In this document: positions 1 through 8,076 of the stretch, in pieces
How positions within the stretch are numbered: the stretch's first letter is position 1
Layout: every line of letters starts with the position of its first letter
Assembly: GCA_014192545.1 (NCBI GenBank)
Contig: BJHL01000012.1
Location: forward strand, 1 to 35,808
Direction of reading: 5' to 3'
DNA from: Phycisphaerae bacterium
GTDB lineage: Bacteria; Planctomycetota; Phycisphaerae; Phycisphaerales; UBA1924
Length of the DNA: 35,808 bases
Program-made: the position numbers and the translations under genes
The notes under the pieces: generated by a model
Databases searched by the model: none
What the model was told of the DNA's origin: nothing
What the model saw: only the letters and a program-made list of their open reading frames with translations

Positions 1-127
1 ACCAAGATTGATCTTGTGCGAAACAGCACATGGTGCTTGCGGAACAGAGGGTGAGGGCGATGCAGCGGCGGAGAGGCGTGGACATGACGGAACTCCAAGT
101 GTGTGCGTCGGGGCAATTCAGAAATGC

Positions 128-153
128 ACAACTGAAATGGTGACTTCAGTTGT
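128..153 (-). terminator. Possible terminator hairpin of the PQQ-propeller gene
   Basis: A perfect 9-bp inverted repeat (ACAACTGAA / TTCAGTTGT) with an 8-base loop lies about 80 bases past the stop codon of the minus-strand gene ending at 232. On the minus strand it is followed by GCATTTCTG, which is only moderately U-rich. A second hairpin (GTGGCT / AGCCAC, 166-182) lies between it and the gene. The rest of 1-231 shows no convincing gene. Confidence 0.4.
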
Positions 154-231
154 ACAAGGGAAGGGGTGGCTTACTCAGCCACAGGGAAGATCATGTGTGC
201 AGACCATGAACGCAGGTCGTGCAAAGAATCC

Positions 232-1863
232 TCATGGGCACGAACCGCCCGCGAGAACGTTGAAGAAGTCGACGACGTCCTGATCCTCGGGGAAGACACT
301 GTTGTTGTTGAAGTCGATGTCGTTGCAGCCTGCCACTGGATCGCACGTCACGGGTGTCCCACCGGCGAGGACGTCAAAGAAATCGATGACGTCTTGATCT
401 TCAGGGAAGACGCCGTTGTTGTTGAAGTCGATGTCATCGCAGCCGGCGGGGGTGGGCGCTGTTCGATAGGCCCAGATGTCGTTTTCGGTGCCGACCAGAA
501 CAAGTGTGCCGTCGGTCCCGAGGGCCGGTCCACCCTGGTGGAGGCTGCCGGGGGTCTCAACGACCCATCGCTGCGTCAAGTCGGCATTGAAGGAATAGAG
601 CTTTCCGGTATCTGGGAAGAAGGACGGGCCGCCCTGGTGTCCGTTGGAAACGTAGATCACCCCTCGCTGGTCGATGGCCATGTGGATCTGCATCCACGCG
701 GCGCGTAAGACGGTCGTAGACTCGTTGAGGATGGCCCCGGTGTCGGGATTGAGGCGTTGAAGTTGTCCGAAGGTGACTTGGTTTATGGGTGTACCCGACC
801 AGGACATCGAGTAGATCGACCCGTCAGGTCCGACACCCCATCGTGCCGCCGCCCCGCCGCCGTGGGCCTGGATGTTCCACTTCTCGGTGATCGCGGTCCC
901 GTTGTCGGTGAAGCAGTAGAGTTTGTCATTATCGAAATCGCCGTTCTGTGCGCGCGGAACGTAGATACTTCCATCGAGCCCGATGAACGGTGCGTTTTCC
1001 AGATTGCCACCTATCATGGGCGGACCCTGATACTCGAACGCGCCGGTGCTCAGGTTGAACCGTTTGACTCGGTTACTGGCCCCTACCAGATCGGCAACAT
1101 AAACGGCATTGCCGTTGATAGCGCCACCACCGTACTCCCACACGTTGGCCACGCGCCGCGTGCGCCAAAGCCGGGCACCGGTTTGTGCGTCGTAGCGGTC
1201 GATGTACGTCGGACAGACAACGATCGGATCGCCGTTGGGGGCAAAGAGCCCACCACTCCAGGTGCTTGCGTGAATCGTGGATCGGAGTGGATCGCCTGGC
1301 CCGGTCCCGGCGGTACTCCAGAGGATCGCCCCTGTCGCAGAATCGATGCAGTAGAGCGGAGAAGCAACTCGCCCGCCGTTGCCCGACCGCGAGGCGTACA
1401 GACGCCCGTTGCTGACCCCGAAGATCCAGGTCGTCCAATCGTTGTTGACCTCAGGCAGCCAACTTCGAGGAAAAAGGAAGTCATCAAGCTCGGGATCCGG
1501 TGGCACATCCTCGATCTGATCGAGGGGCAGGTTCACACGCCACAGTTCTGCACCGGTGTCGAGGTTCATCGCGATGATGGGTGAATCTGTCGGGTTGAGA
1601 TTACCGGGTTGAATGTTGAAAACCCAGTCATTTTGTCTGACAGTGAAGAGACTCCGCCCTTCAATGAAGGGTTGGTAGGCGATATAGGAAAACTCGCCCC
1701 CCTGCCAGAGCACGTTGGGGGTGTCGGGACCATCGACCGAGACCAGCCCGTTCTGCCGGGAGTTCGCCCCGCCGGTGCTCCAATTCTGGACCTGGGCCTG
1801 AGCCAAGCCGGACAAAAGCAGAGTTGATGTGACACCCACAAAACACGGTCTGAGTTTGATCAT
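232..1863 (-). CDS. Secreted PQQ-like beta-propeller protein with two GC-type dockerin-like modules
   Basis: A 543-residue exported protein. I start it at 1863 because AGGAG lies 7 bases upstream and the product then begins with a clean signal peptide (MIKLRPCFVGVTSTLLLSGLAQA). The body carries several PQQ/quinoprotein-like blade motifs (TGAELWRVNLP, TGAILWSTAG, TGARLWRTRR), which predict a beta-propeller. No catalytic residues could be assigned, so an enzymatic role is unproven. The last ~69 residues (235-441) are two copies of a Cys-bounded module with DIDFNNN...FPEDQDV.DFF.VLAGG, matching the GC-type dockerin tails of Phycisphaerales, presumably a surface-sorting or docking signal. The same tail occurs on the products of 26764-27636 and 28142-30463. 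It is monocistronic and divergent from 2196. The family call is firm; substrate and partner are unknown. Confidence 0.88.
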   Translation of the reverse strand: MIKLRPCFVGVTSTLLLSGLAQAQVQNWSTGGANSRQNGLVSVDGPDTPNVLWQGGEFSYIAYQPFIEGRSLFTVRQNDWVFNIQPGNLNPTDSPIIAMNLDTGAELWRVNLPLDQIEDVPPDPELDDFLFPRSWLPEVNNDWTTWIFGVSNGRLYASRSGNGGRVASPLYCIDSATGAILWSTAGTGPGDPLRSTIHASTWSGGLFAPNGDPIVVCPTYIDRYDAQTGARLWRTRRVANVWEYGGGAINGNAVYVADLVGASNRVKRFNLSTGAFEYQGPPMIGGNLENAPFIGLDGSIYVPRAQNGDFDNDKLYCFTDNGTAITEKWNIQAHGGGAAARWGVGPDGSIYSMSWSGTPINQVTFGQLQRLNPDTGAILNESTTVLRAAWMQIHMAIDQRGVIYVSNGHQGGPSFFPDTGKLYSFNADLTQRWVVETPGSLHQGGPALGTDGTLVLVGTENDIWAYRTAPTPAGCDDIDFNNNGVFPEDQDVIDFFDVLAGGTPVTCDPVAGCNDIDFNNNSVFPEDQDVVDFFNVLAGGSCP

Positions 1864-2195
1864 GAAACATCTCCTAGAGTGACTTGCACGCTCAAATCCC
1901 CCAGCAACGCTGGATGCTGACCGAACCGGTGCGACGTACAACATACTGCCATACGCTGCAAGGAATGACGAGATGCTGCGCTGCATCAAGATGCCTCCAG
2001 TCCATACGTGTGTGTGGAACTGATGCTGCCGAGCGGGAAAAGCAGCATACCGGGAGTAGGGATTTCTGCAAGCACTTTTAGAAGTAATTGCAGAAAAATA
2101 TTTGGAATCTTCATCTTTTGGGCTTTACGATCGTCAATTATGCTGTAAAAATACGTGCGTAGGCGATGAATATCGTCCGGGAGGAATCCGTCTGT
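1864..2195. other. Divergent intergenic region
   Basis: 332 bases between two divergent genes. The half nearest the plus-strand gene (about 2075-2160) is clearly AT-richer than its surroundings, as expected of a promoter. It contains TTTACG and TATGCT elements, but with poor spacing, so I do not assign a promoter. A small palindrome GCATC-AA-GATGC lies at 1983-1994. No gene was seen. Confidence 0.4.
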
Positions 2196-3458
2196 ATGCC
2201 CAACGCTGCACTGGACAAGTTTGATACCTCCGAAGCGCCTGCCGACTTTGCAGTCGCGGTGGCGACTGTTGCACGCAGTATGGGGGCTGCGATGCGAGAC
2301 TTGCTGGCGGAGTTACCGGGCGGCGAACGCGGGTGGACCGGTTCAGAACTCGCGGGAGTGATGGACATTGATGTCAATCTGGCGTGGAAAGTGCTGAATG
2401 TTGCCAAGCCCGGCTCGCCAGCAACGGTACTCGAGCGCGTTCCCGGTAGCGCGGCGATGCAGATTCTGACCGGTGCTGCCAAACGGATGCAGATCGGTGC
2501 GGCGACAATTACTCGGCTGGAAGCCGCGAGGGAGGCGTATGAAGCGTTGATTGAAGCGCACGCCGGTGATCGCAGTGGGCTTGAATCGTTGCTCACGCAT
2601 TTGGACGGGGCGGAGCGAGCCAACGACATCGCCGCGCGGCGCGCGGCGTTCCGCGCGAACTCGACGCTGCTGGGTGTCCAAACGCACGCGCAGTTGGCGG
2701 CGTACATCTTCTGGCCTGAGCAAACGGCAGATAGCAAGCAGTCGTCTGCGATGGCGATCTTGCGCGGGTACGCAGGCTTCCGCCGATTGCGTTCTGACAC
2801 GACGTGGATACTGGGGCGCGGGCGACGGACTGACCACCAAGGACGGTTGTATGGACAACTGCTGCCTGAGCCGCTGGATGCTGAGATGGCGCAGCAGCAT
2901 GATGGCGTACCGCTGCTGCGAGGGTTCTCGTCGGATGTGTTGCCGCCCGTGCGACGCGCGATCATGCCCGATGGGATGGTGATTGACAGGTTGCTACCAG
3001 GGCCTGTTGGGCGACAGGCATCACTGACGTTCTTCTTCGCGGAGACGATGCGGCCCGGTCTTGCTCGTGTGGAGGATCGGGGTGAATCGCCGCTGCGGCT
3101 GGTGGTCTCGACGCATACGCCCTGTGAAGAGCTGATCTGCGATGCGATCTTTCACAAGGATCTGCCGCCACTGGGTGAGCCCGAGTTCCTGACGGCGTCG
3201 GAACTTGGCGGTGTGTCGGTTGGGCACTGCGATCCATCCGAGCGCATCACGCTGCACCTTGGCGCGAAACTTGAGGATCACGGGATGGGCGTCGAGACGT
3301 TGCATGTGCGCGACTTGCCACGCTATCCGGCGTTGCTGCAGGGCGTGTTTGCACGCATCGGCATGAATCCGGCTGACTTTCGGGCGTATCGCGTCAAGGT
3401 CGATTACCCCCCGGTAGCGTCGGCGGTGATGATCGAGCGGGCGATGCTGCGCGACTAG
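2196..3458 (+). CDS. Unknown 420-residue protein with an N-terminal helix-turn-helix-like segment
   Basis: I do not recognise this family. I chose the ATG at 2196 because GGGAGGA lies 10 bases upstream; an in-frame ATG at 2166 would add 10 residues but has no clear ribosome site. Residues ~46-71 (GWTGSELAGVMDID...AWKVLNVAK) look like a helix-turn-helix or winged-helix, followed by a helical, Ala-rich stretch to ~160. The C-terminal half is mixed alpha/beta with no motif I can name. There is no signal peptide or membrane segment, so it is probably cytoplasmic. It is followed 138 bases later by an Xre-like regulator on the same strand. A DNA-binding role is inference from the N-terminus only. 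Confidence 0.7.
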   Translation: MPNAALDKFDTSEAPADFAVAVATVARSMGAAMRDLLAELPGGERGWTGSELAGVMDIDVNLAWKVLNVAKPGSPATVLERVPGSAAMQILTGAAKRMQIGAATITRLEAAREAYEALIEAHAGDRSGLESLLTHLDGAERANDIAARRAAFRANSTLLGVQTHAQLAAYIFWPEQTADSKQSSAMAILRGYAGFRRLRSDTTWILGRGRRTDHQGRLYGQLLPEPLDAEMAQQHDGVPLLRGFSSDVLPPVRRAIMPDGMVIDRLLPGPVGRQASLTFFFAETMRPGLARVEDRGESPLRLVVSTHTPCEELICDAIFHKDLPPLGEPEFLTASELGGVSVGHCDPSERITLHLGAKLEDHGMGVETLHVRDLPRYPALLQGVFARIGMNPADFRAYRVKVDYPPVASAVMIERAMLRD

Positions 3459-3543
3459 CTTTGCGCGTCCGTGGCCCCTCGTTACGCGGTGTCGGCGTGC
3501 GCGTGTGTGACCTCAAGCCGTGTGCGATCGTACAACGAGTGCG

Positions 3544-3549
3544 TAAAAT
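3544..3549 (+). promoter_or_regulatory. Possible -10 element (TAAAAT) upstream of the Xre-like gene
   Basis: TAAAAT matches the sigma-70 -10 consensus at 5 of 6 positions and sits 48 bases before the chosen start at 3597. The -35 position (about 3521-3526, TGTGCG) is poor, so support is modest. Confidence 0.3.
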
Positions 3550-3596
3550 GCTGCTGTGAGTTTGGGTGGTTGAGCGGCGAACGAAAGGGGGCGGCC

Positions 3597-4130
3597 ATGT
3601 CGGCGGTGGGGCAACTGATCCGGGCGCATCGAACGCGGCTTGGGTGGAATCAGCGAGAGTTGTCAAAGCGAGCTTTTGGCGACGCGAGTGCTGGTCGACT
3701 GCGTTGCATCGACCGCGTCGAGAAGGGGCTGCTGGACGGGGACGCCCGGATCGATCAGCTTGTCGTTGCGTTGCGCATTCCGACAGAGGAGTATGCCGCG
3801 GCGCAGGGTCATGATGAACAGGAGCGTGCCGCGACGGCGTGTCGCAACGCATCGCAGCGATGTGATGCGTTGCTGACGCTGCGCGTCGCGGCGGGGGTGT
3901 ACATGCCGGTGGCCATGCCGCAGCACCTCAGCGAAGATGAACTGGTGCAACGTGCCTGCGAGCAGACGAGCAATCGCGGTTTCGCCGGGCACCTGCTGTT
4001 GCCGAGCGGGATTGGGGTGTGGATCACGCGTGAGGGCGTCGTGAGCCATCGCACTGAGCGGCGTGATGACGGCGGCCCTGGGTCCATACACATGCGGTAC
4101 GAAGGTCGGCCGCTGTCGTCCTTTGAGTGA
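3597..4130 (+). CDS. Xre-like helix-turn-helix regulator
   Basis: A 177-residue protein. The ATG at 3597 follows a GAAAGGGGG ribosome site; longer in-frame forms add a non-homologous Cys-rich leader. Residues 1-~62 resemble the Cro/C1 (Xre) fold: VGQLIRAHRTRLGWNQRELSKRAF, then a recognition-helix-like segment (LRCIDRVEKG) and DQLVVALRI. The remaining ~110 residues match no domain I know. It sits between the unknown gene at 2196 and a truncated gene at 4156 that starts 25 bases after its stop, so an operon is likely. Such regulators often accompany mobile or stress modules, and this one lies beside an integrase scar, but its target is unknown. Confidence 0.7.
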   Translation: MSAVGQLIRAHRTRLGWNQRELSKRAFGDASAGRLRCIDRVEKGLLDGDARIDQLVVALRIPTEEYAAAQGHDEQERAATACRNASQRCDALLTLRVAAGVYMPVAMPQHLSEDELVQRACEQTSNRGFAGHLLLPSGIGVWITREGVVSHRTERRDDGGPGSIHMRYEGRPLSSFE

Positions 4131-4155
4131 ATGCGAAGCACAGAAAGGAGTTTGC

Positions 4156-4296
4156 ATGCCTGGCTGTGACGACTATGTAAAGCTATTTCATTTGCTTGTA
4201 ATTGCTGTTGACCGGTATCCTGACCTTGCCCCCACAGTTCAACCCCAAGAGCATGAACAGTCGGACCTTGTTGCTCGCCTCCTCCCACAGCGTTGA
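4156..4296 (+). pseudogene. Gene start truncated at the integrase junction
   Basis: An ATG at 4156 has a strong ribosome site (AAAGGAG, 5-base spacing) and reads MPGCDDYVKLFHLLVIAVDRYP before the sequence becomes the antisense of the integrase remnant at about 4230. Only ~25 residues are therefore native, and the frame ends at 4296 inside integrase DNA. It starts 25 bases after the Xre-like gene, as an operon partner would. The likely history is a deletion that joined the 5' end of this gene to the interrupted integrase. What the full product was cannot be told. Confidence 0.5.
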
Positions 4297-5034
4297 CAAC
4301 TCCTCGATGGTGAACGTCGCCACCTCGCCGCTGACGACCTCCATCGCCGCCCGCTCCCGCTCCTCAGCCGTCGCCATGTGTCTCTGGCGCAAACGGAAGA
4401 GCTTCTCGAACCGCTTCGGCTTGCTCCAGGCGCAGCCATCCATCTCGAAGTACCAGACCAGCATGGCCTTCATTGCTCGGACGCAGTTCACGACCGTCTT
4501 GATCGCCAAGGGCCGAGGTTCCTTGGTCTGGTGGTTTCGCCGCCGAGCGAGCGGGCGGCGGACCAAGAGCAGGACCGCTTCTTGAATTTCACGCTCGCCG
4601 ATGGAGGCCAGTCGGACATGCTCCCCCAAGGCCCGCTTCACCCATCCCAACCGATGCTCGGTCGAATGAACGAATCCCCAAGAGACTTGCTTCGCCTCCG
4701 CCAGGCGGCGGTATGAGTCGAGGTACAGCGAGCAGACCTCGCCGACCGTCAAAGCGTTGGCGTCAACGAAGTCGTCCTTCGCCCTCTTGTTTTCGCTGGC
4801 GTCGCTGCTGGCGGCCTTCAGAGGCCACACGGTCGCTCCGGCAGCCTTGAGACGGTTCCATTCAGCAACAAGCTCAACGGCTCGCCTGACGGCCTCACGC
4901 TCGTCCCCGCCGAGGTACCAGCACTTCGGCTGCGGCTTGCCGCTGCGCCCAAGCTGATAGCCGATGTACTTGCGGTACTGGCCTTGGGCTGGGGACCAAC
5001 TGACGCTGACGGTCTTGCCTGCTCGTCGTTCCAT
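4183..5034 (-). pseudogene. Truncated tyrosine integrase, copy 1
   Basis: A 283-codon remnant of a phage/ICE-type tyrosine recombinase starting with MERRAGKTVSVSWSPAQG. It keeps an N-terminal arm-binding-like region, a SAM-like core-binding region and the first helix of the catalytic domain (TFTIEELSTLWEEASNKVRL, then LLGLNCG). At about 4231 the homology stops, and 15 foreign codons lead to a stop. The R-H-R-Y catalytic residues are all missing, so it cannot recombine. A copy of the tRNA-Asp 3' end lies 155 bases upstream, the usual position of an integrase beside its attachment site. The first 124 residues match copy 2 (6942-7313) at 119 positions. The recombinase call is strong; the exact break is estimated. 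Confidence 0.85.
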
Positions 5035-5161
5035 GACGGGCGGTGTGGTACCCGTCGAGTGGGCTGGTCTCAAGTCTGGTGCCGAGCAGAATCCGGTACG
5101 AGGTCGAGAAATGTTGACACGATACCGGATTCGGCTGTTAGGGTCCGATGCCCCAAAAGCG

Positions 5162-5184
5162 AAAAACCCCGCCCGAAGGCAGGG
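5162..5184 (-). terminator. Rho-independent terminator beside the partial tRNA-Asp copy
   Basis: On the minus strand CCCTGCC-TTCG-GGCGGGG is followed by TTTTT. It occupies the place of the tRNA-Asp terminator at 7440-7465 but differs in sequence, so it probably came with the integrated element. Confidence 0.75.
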
Positions 5185-5188
5185 TATT

Positions 5189-5237
<49 letters not shown>

Positions 5238-5795
5238 ACAGTGCTTTGGACTGCGGCCAGAGTGCGTTTTGGCCCATGTTTTCCGGCCTGAAACGCACTT
5301 TTACGCTCACGGGCTCCCGGCAGTTACCACCTCAGTTACCACTCGTTCTGCCTTCACCACCGGCTCCAGGTCCTCCGGGCGGACGTGGGCGGGCAACTGG
5401 TAGTGCTCCATCGTCGTGGCGATCCTCACGCGTCACGTTCCAGTGCAACTGGCACCACTCCCCTGCGCCCGCACCCCACCCACACATCCCGCCCCCGTGC
5501 GCGCGCATCTGTACACGCTGCCGGCTCACGCCTGTCCCGCAATCACAACACCCCAGACAACCGGCGCACCGCATCACGCTCTCCAAGCAGAGCGTGATGG
5601 CACGAGAAGGTTGATGGCACCAGCCATGTGTCGAGAAATCAGAGAGGAAATCCCCGGTGAACGCTCTTTTCAAGCACCTCACTCCCCTGAATGGATGCCA
5701 GCTCCGCCCGTGCTACAATCGCCTCTCGTCGGAGCCACCGTTGGCTCCCCACATTCATGCGCACGAACACTGTAAATTCTCTCGGAGACTGAACG
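5238..5795. other. Element-end and intergenic DNA with inverted and direct repeats
   Basis: No gene is seen here. Next to the attachment repeat lies an inverted repeat (AGTGCGTTT 5261-5269 / AAACGCACT 5291-5299, with GGCC pairs inside), then a direct repeat CAGTTACCAC at 5321-5330 and 5333-5342. Such repeats flanking an att core could be integrase arm sites; this is inference. At 5572-5599 is a perfect 11-bp hairpin (CATCACGCTCT / AGAGCGTGATG) without a T-tract. At 5731-5748 a GGAGCCA / TGGCTCC hairpin would fall in the leader of the DUF937 gene. Confidence 0.5.
5711..5719 (+). promoter_or_regulatory. Possible extended -10 promoter of the DUF937 gene
   Basis: TGCTACAAT fits the extended -10 pattern (TGnTANAAT), 76 bases before the start at 5796. 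The -35 region is weak, as extended -10 promoters allow. Transcription would begin near 5726 and include the 5731-5748 hairpin. Confidence 0.4.
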
Positions 5796-6902
5796 ATGAA
5801 CATTATGGATCTTGTCAAGAACCAACTCAACAGCGACATGATCGGCAACGTCGCGGGCATGCTAGGCGAAAGCCCGGACAAAACCAAGGCCGGACTCGAA
5901 GCCGTTGTACCGAGCGTTCTGGCGGGCATCATGGGCTCGGCGTCGACCAAGGAAGGCGCAAGCAATCTCTTCAACGCGATGAACCAGCAGGAAGGCAATC
6001 TGCTCGGTAGCCTCCCGAGCATGCTTTCCGGAGGGCAGGGCTCTATGCTGTCGCAGCAGGGCGGCAACCTTCTCACGAGCCTGCTGGGAGGTGGGGTGAC
6101 TTCGGGACTGGCTTCCCAGATCGCGAAGTTCACCGGGCTTCCCGCCGGTAGCATCACGTCACTTCTGGGCCTGGCGACTCCAATGGTGATGGGCCTGCTC
6201 AAGCGGCAGTCGGGATCGATGGGCATCTCGGATGCTTCGGGCCTTGCAAGCATGCTGATGGGGCAGAAGCAGAACATTTTGGGAAGTATGCCCAAAGGCC
6301 TGAGCGAAGCTCTGGGTGCTGTTCCAGGGATGGGCTCGATCCTCGGCGGGGCAGGCCAGTCGGTGGCGACCGCCGGCCGCGCGGTTGCAAACACCGCGAG
6401 CTATGCGGGGCGCGAGCCCGTCGCCGCGACTCATCACGCGCCGGGTGGCGGGCTTGGCTTGCTGAAGTGGTTGATTCCTCTCATCGCCGCCGCCGGACTG
6501 TTGTACTTCCTGTTCGGTCGCGCGAAACCAGCGCCGGTGGTCGCTCCCGTCGCTCCCTCAGCGGTGAAGACCGCGGTTGAGAGCGTTTCGGCGAAGCTGA
6601 CGGGCAACCTGACGTCGATCTTTGGCGACGCGACCAAGGCGTTCACGGGCATCAAGGATGTTGCCTCTGCCGAAGCCGCCATCCCGCAGATCAAGGATAT
6701 GACCGGCAAGCTTGACGGGATGCTCAGTACCTTCAATACCTTGACCGGTGTGGACAAGTCCGAGGCGATCAAGTATGTGACCAGCTCGCTCGGCAAGCTT
6801 CAGCCCCTGATCGATGCAGCGATGAAGATCCCGGGAGTTGAAGAAAAGCTCGGCCCGGTGGTCAAGCCACTGCTCGAAAAGCTTAAGGCGTTCGGAGCCT
6901 GA
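5796..6902 (+). CDS. DUF937-family protein with a central membrane anchor
   Basis: A 368-residue protein. Residues 1-~180 match the DUF937 (YidB-like) pattern: MNIMDLVKNQL start, GLEAVVPSVLAGIMG, and Gly/Leu/Met-rich helices (GNLLTSLLGGGVTSG). One hydrophobic segment at ~221-241 (LLKWLIPLIAAAGLLYFLF) is followed by a Pro/Ala linker and a ~110-residue helical C-terminal domain. The start follows GGAG at an 8-base spacing. The biochemical role of DUF937 is unknown. The gene stands alone on the plus strand between two integrase remnants and two copies of the tRNA 3' end, so it may be cargo of an integrated element or a chromosomal gene trapped by it. The family call is fairly sure; function is unknown. 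Confidence 0.8.
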   Translation: MNIMDLVKNQLNSDMIGNVAGMLGESPDKTKAGLEAVVPSVLAGIMGSASTKEGASNLFNAMNQQEGNLLGSLPSMLSGGQGSMLSQQGGNLLTSLLGGGVTSGLASQIAKFTGLPAGSITSLLGLATPMVMGLLKRQSGSMGISDASGLASMLMGQKQNILGSMPKGLSEALGAVPGMGSILGGAGQSVATAGRAVANTASYAGREPVAATHHAPGGGLGLLKWLIPLIAAAGLLYFLFGRAKPAPVVAPVAPSAVKTAVESVSAKLTGNLTSIFGDATKAFTGIKDVASAEAAIPQIKDMTGKLDGMLSTFNTLTGVDKSEAIKYVTSSLGKLQPLIDAAMKIPGVEEKLGPVVKPLLEKLKAFGA

Positions 6903-6941
6903 AGCGGTGGCTCCCGCGGTGCGGTCGATGAAGGTTGATGG

Positions 6942-7313
6942 CGAGTGAACGAATCCCCAAGAGACCTGCTTCGCCTCCGCCAGGCGGCGGTACGAGTCGA
7001 GGTACAGCGAGCAGACCTCGGTGACGGTCAAAGCGTTGGCGTCAACGAAGTCGTCCTTCGCCCTCTTGTTTTCGCTGGCGTCGCTGCTGGCGGCCTTCAG
7101 AGGCCACACGGTCGCTCCGGCGGCCTTGAGGCGATTCCATTCAGCGACAAATTCAACTGCTCGTCTGACGGCCTCACGCTCGACCTCGCCGAGATACCAG
7201 CACTTGGGCTGCGGCTTGCCGTTTCGCCCAAGCTGGTAGCCGATGTACTTGCGGTATTGACCCTGGGCTGGGGACCAACTGACGCTGACGGTCTTGCCTG
7301 CTCGTCGTTCCAT
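6942..7313 (-). pseudogene. Truncated tyrosine integrase, copy 2
   Basis: About 124 codons of the same integrase family as copy 1, starting at the equivalent ATG (MERRAGKTVS) and ending after WGFVHS, where homology stops at about 6942. Only the N-terminal arm- and core-binding region remains. The reading frame runs on into the antisense of the DUF937 gene, which is chance. It differs from copy 1 at only 5 of 124 residues (31, 43, 44, 55, 98) and lies 126 bases from the tRNA-Asp terminator, so it belonged to an element integrated directly at that tRNA gene. It is non-functional by loss of the whole catalytic domain. Confidence 0.85.
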
Positions 7314-7439
7314 GACGGGCGGTGTGGTACCCGTCGCTCGGGCAGGTCTCAAGCCAGGGGCTGAGCAGAATCCGGTACGAGGTCGAGAAGTGTTGACACG
7401 ATACCGGATTGGGCTGTTAGGGTCCGTCGGCCAAAAGCG

Positions 7440-7465
7440 AAAAAACCCGCTGATAACAGCGGGTT
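7440..7465 (-). terminator. Terminator of tRNA-Asp
   Basis: On the minus strand AACCCGCTG-TTAT-CAGCGGGTT is followed by a run of T, 9 bases after the end of the tRNA. It is a strong intrinsic terminator. Confidence 0.85.
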
Positions 7466-7467
7466 CC

Positions 7468-7547
<80 letters not shown>

Positions 7548-7784
7548 AAAAGGCAAGACCCTTGCCAGTGGTTGAAGCCGCCGGCGTGCTCCTTCATGTC
7601 GACTCGGGAGCGGGGAGGGAATGTTAGCGGGACATTGGCGGGTTTCAAGTGGCGGGGCTCGACGTTTTATTCGGGGGCTGGGGGTGAAGTTGCTGAAGTT
7701 GCGGCAAGCATTCGCGTGGGATTCGGGCGAGCGCGGCGTACACGCGAAGTTGCAGGCGGCGAGAACGCACGCGAATGCAAAAGA
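7548..7784. other. Region upstream of tRNA-Asp, no gene
   Basis: Between the tRNA 5' end and the terminator at 7785. A short palindrome GGCAAG-ACC-CTTGCC (7552-7566) lies directly before the tRNA. No clear promoter was picked out. Open frames here show no homology I recognise and run into the terminator hairpin, so none is called. Confidence 0.4.
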
Positions 7785-7814
7785 ACAAGCCGCAGGATTG
7801 CTCCTGCGGCTTGT
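7785..7814 (-). terminator. Terminator after the small membrane protein gene
   Basis: A perfect 13-bp stem (ACAAGCCGCAGGA / TCCTGCGGCTTGT) with a 4-base loop, followed on the minus strand by TCTTTTGC. It ends the 8931-7853 transcription unit. Confidence 0.75.
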
Positions 7815-7852
7815 GCAAACTTGTGTGCGAGTTGAAGTACTCGTTGATGTAC

Positions 7853-8053
7853 TTACTTGGGCAACTGGATCTTCTTGGGGTCTTGCAGGCCCCAAGCTTG
7901 GCCATCTTTGCCAACACGGCTGCCGTAGACGAAGACCACGGCGCACGCGATGGCGAGGCTGACGCAGGCCAAAGCGGCCATAGCGGTGTAGACGTTGAGT
8001 CCCGAGGCCTTCTTCTGGCGACCTGTGGGTGATTGCATGCCGAACTGTGCCAT
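7853..8053 (-). CDS. Small single-pass membrane protein, unknown
   Basis: A 66-residue protein. AAAGGAG with a 7-base spacing precedes the ATG at 8053. The N-terminus is polar and basic (SPTGRQKKASG), then residues ~20-46 form one hydrophobic helix (VYTAMAALACVSLAIACAVV), with a short tail ending PKKIQLPK. It lies 23 bases after the coiled-coil membrane protein gene and just before a strong terminator, so the two are almost surely co-transcribed and may work together. I recognise no family. Being short and Lys-tailed it could be a partner subunit of its neighbour; this is inference from position. Confidence 0.75.
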   Translation of the reverse strand: MAQFGMQSPTGRQKKASGLNVYTAMAALACVSLAIACAVVFVYGSRVGKDGQAWGLQDPKKIQLPK

Positions 8054-8076
8054 GTGATGACTCCTTTCGGCGATGA

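Noticed and set aside
8..283. Plus-strand open frame at the left edge
   Set aside because: It overlaps the minus-strand hairpins and the end of the PQQ-propeller gene, has no recognisable motif and reads as non-coding.
1983..1994. Palindrome GCATC-AA-GATGC, also present near 28114
   Set aside because: Two copies of a 5-bp-arm palindrome in 36 kb, one upstream and one downstream of dockerin-bearing genes, could easily be chance.
5606..5618. GAAGGTTGATGGC occurring again near 6930
   Set aside because: A 13-base match near both edges of the DUF937 segment might be a junction repeat, but it is too short to support without an alignment.
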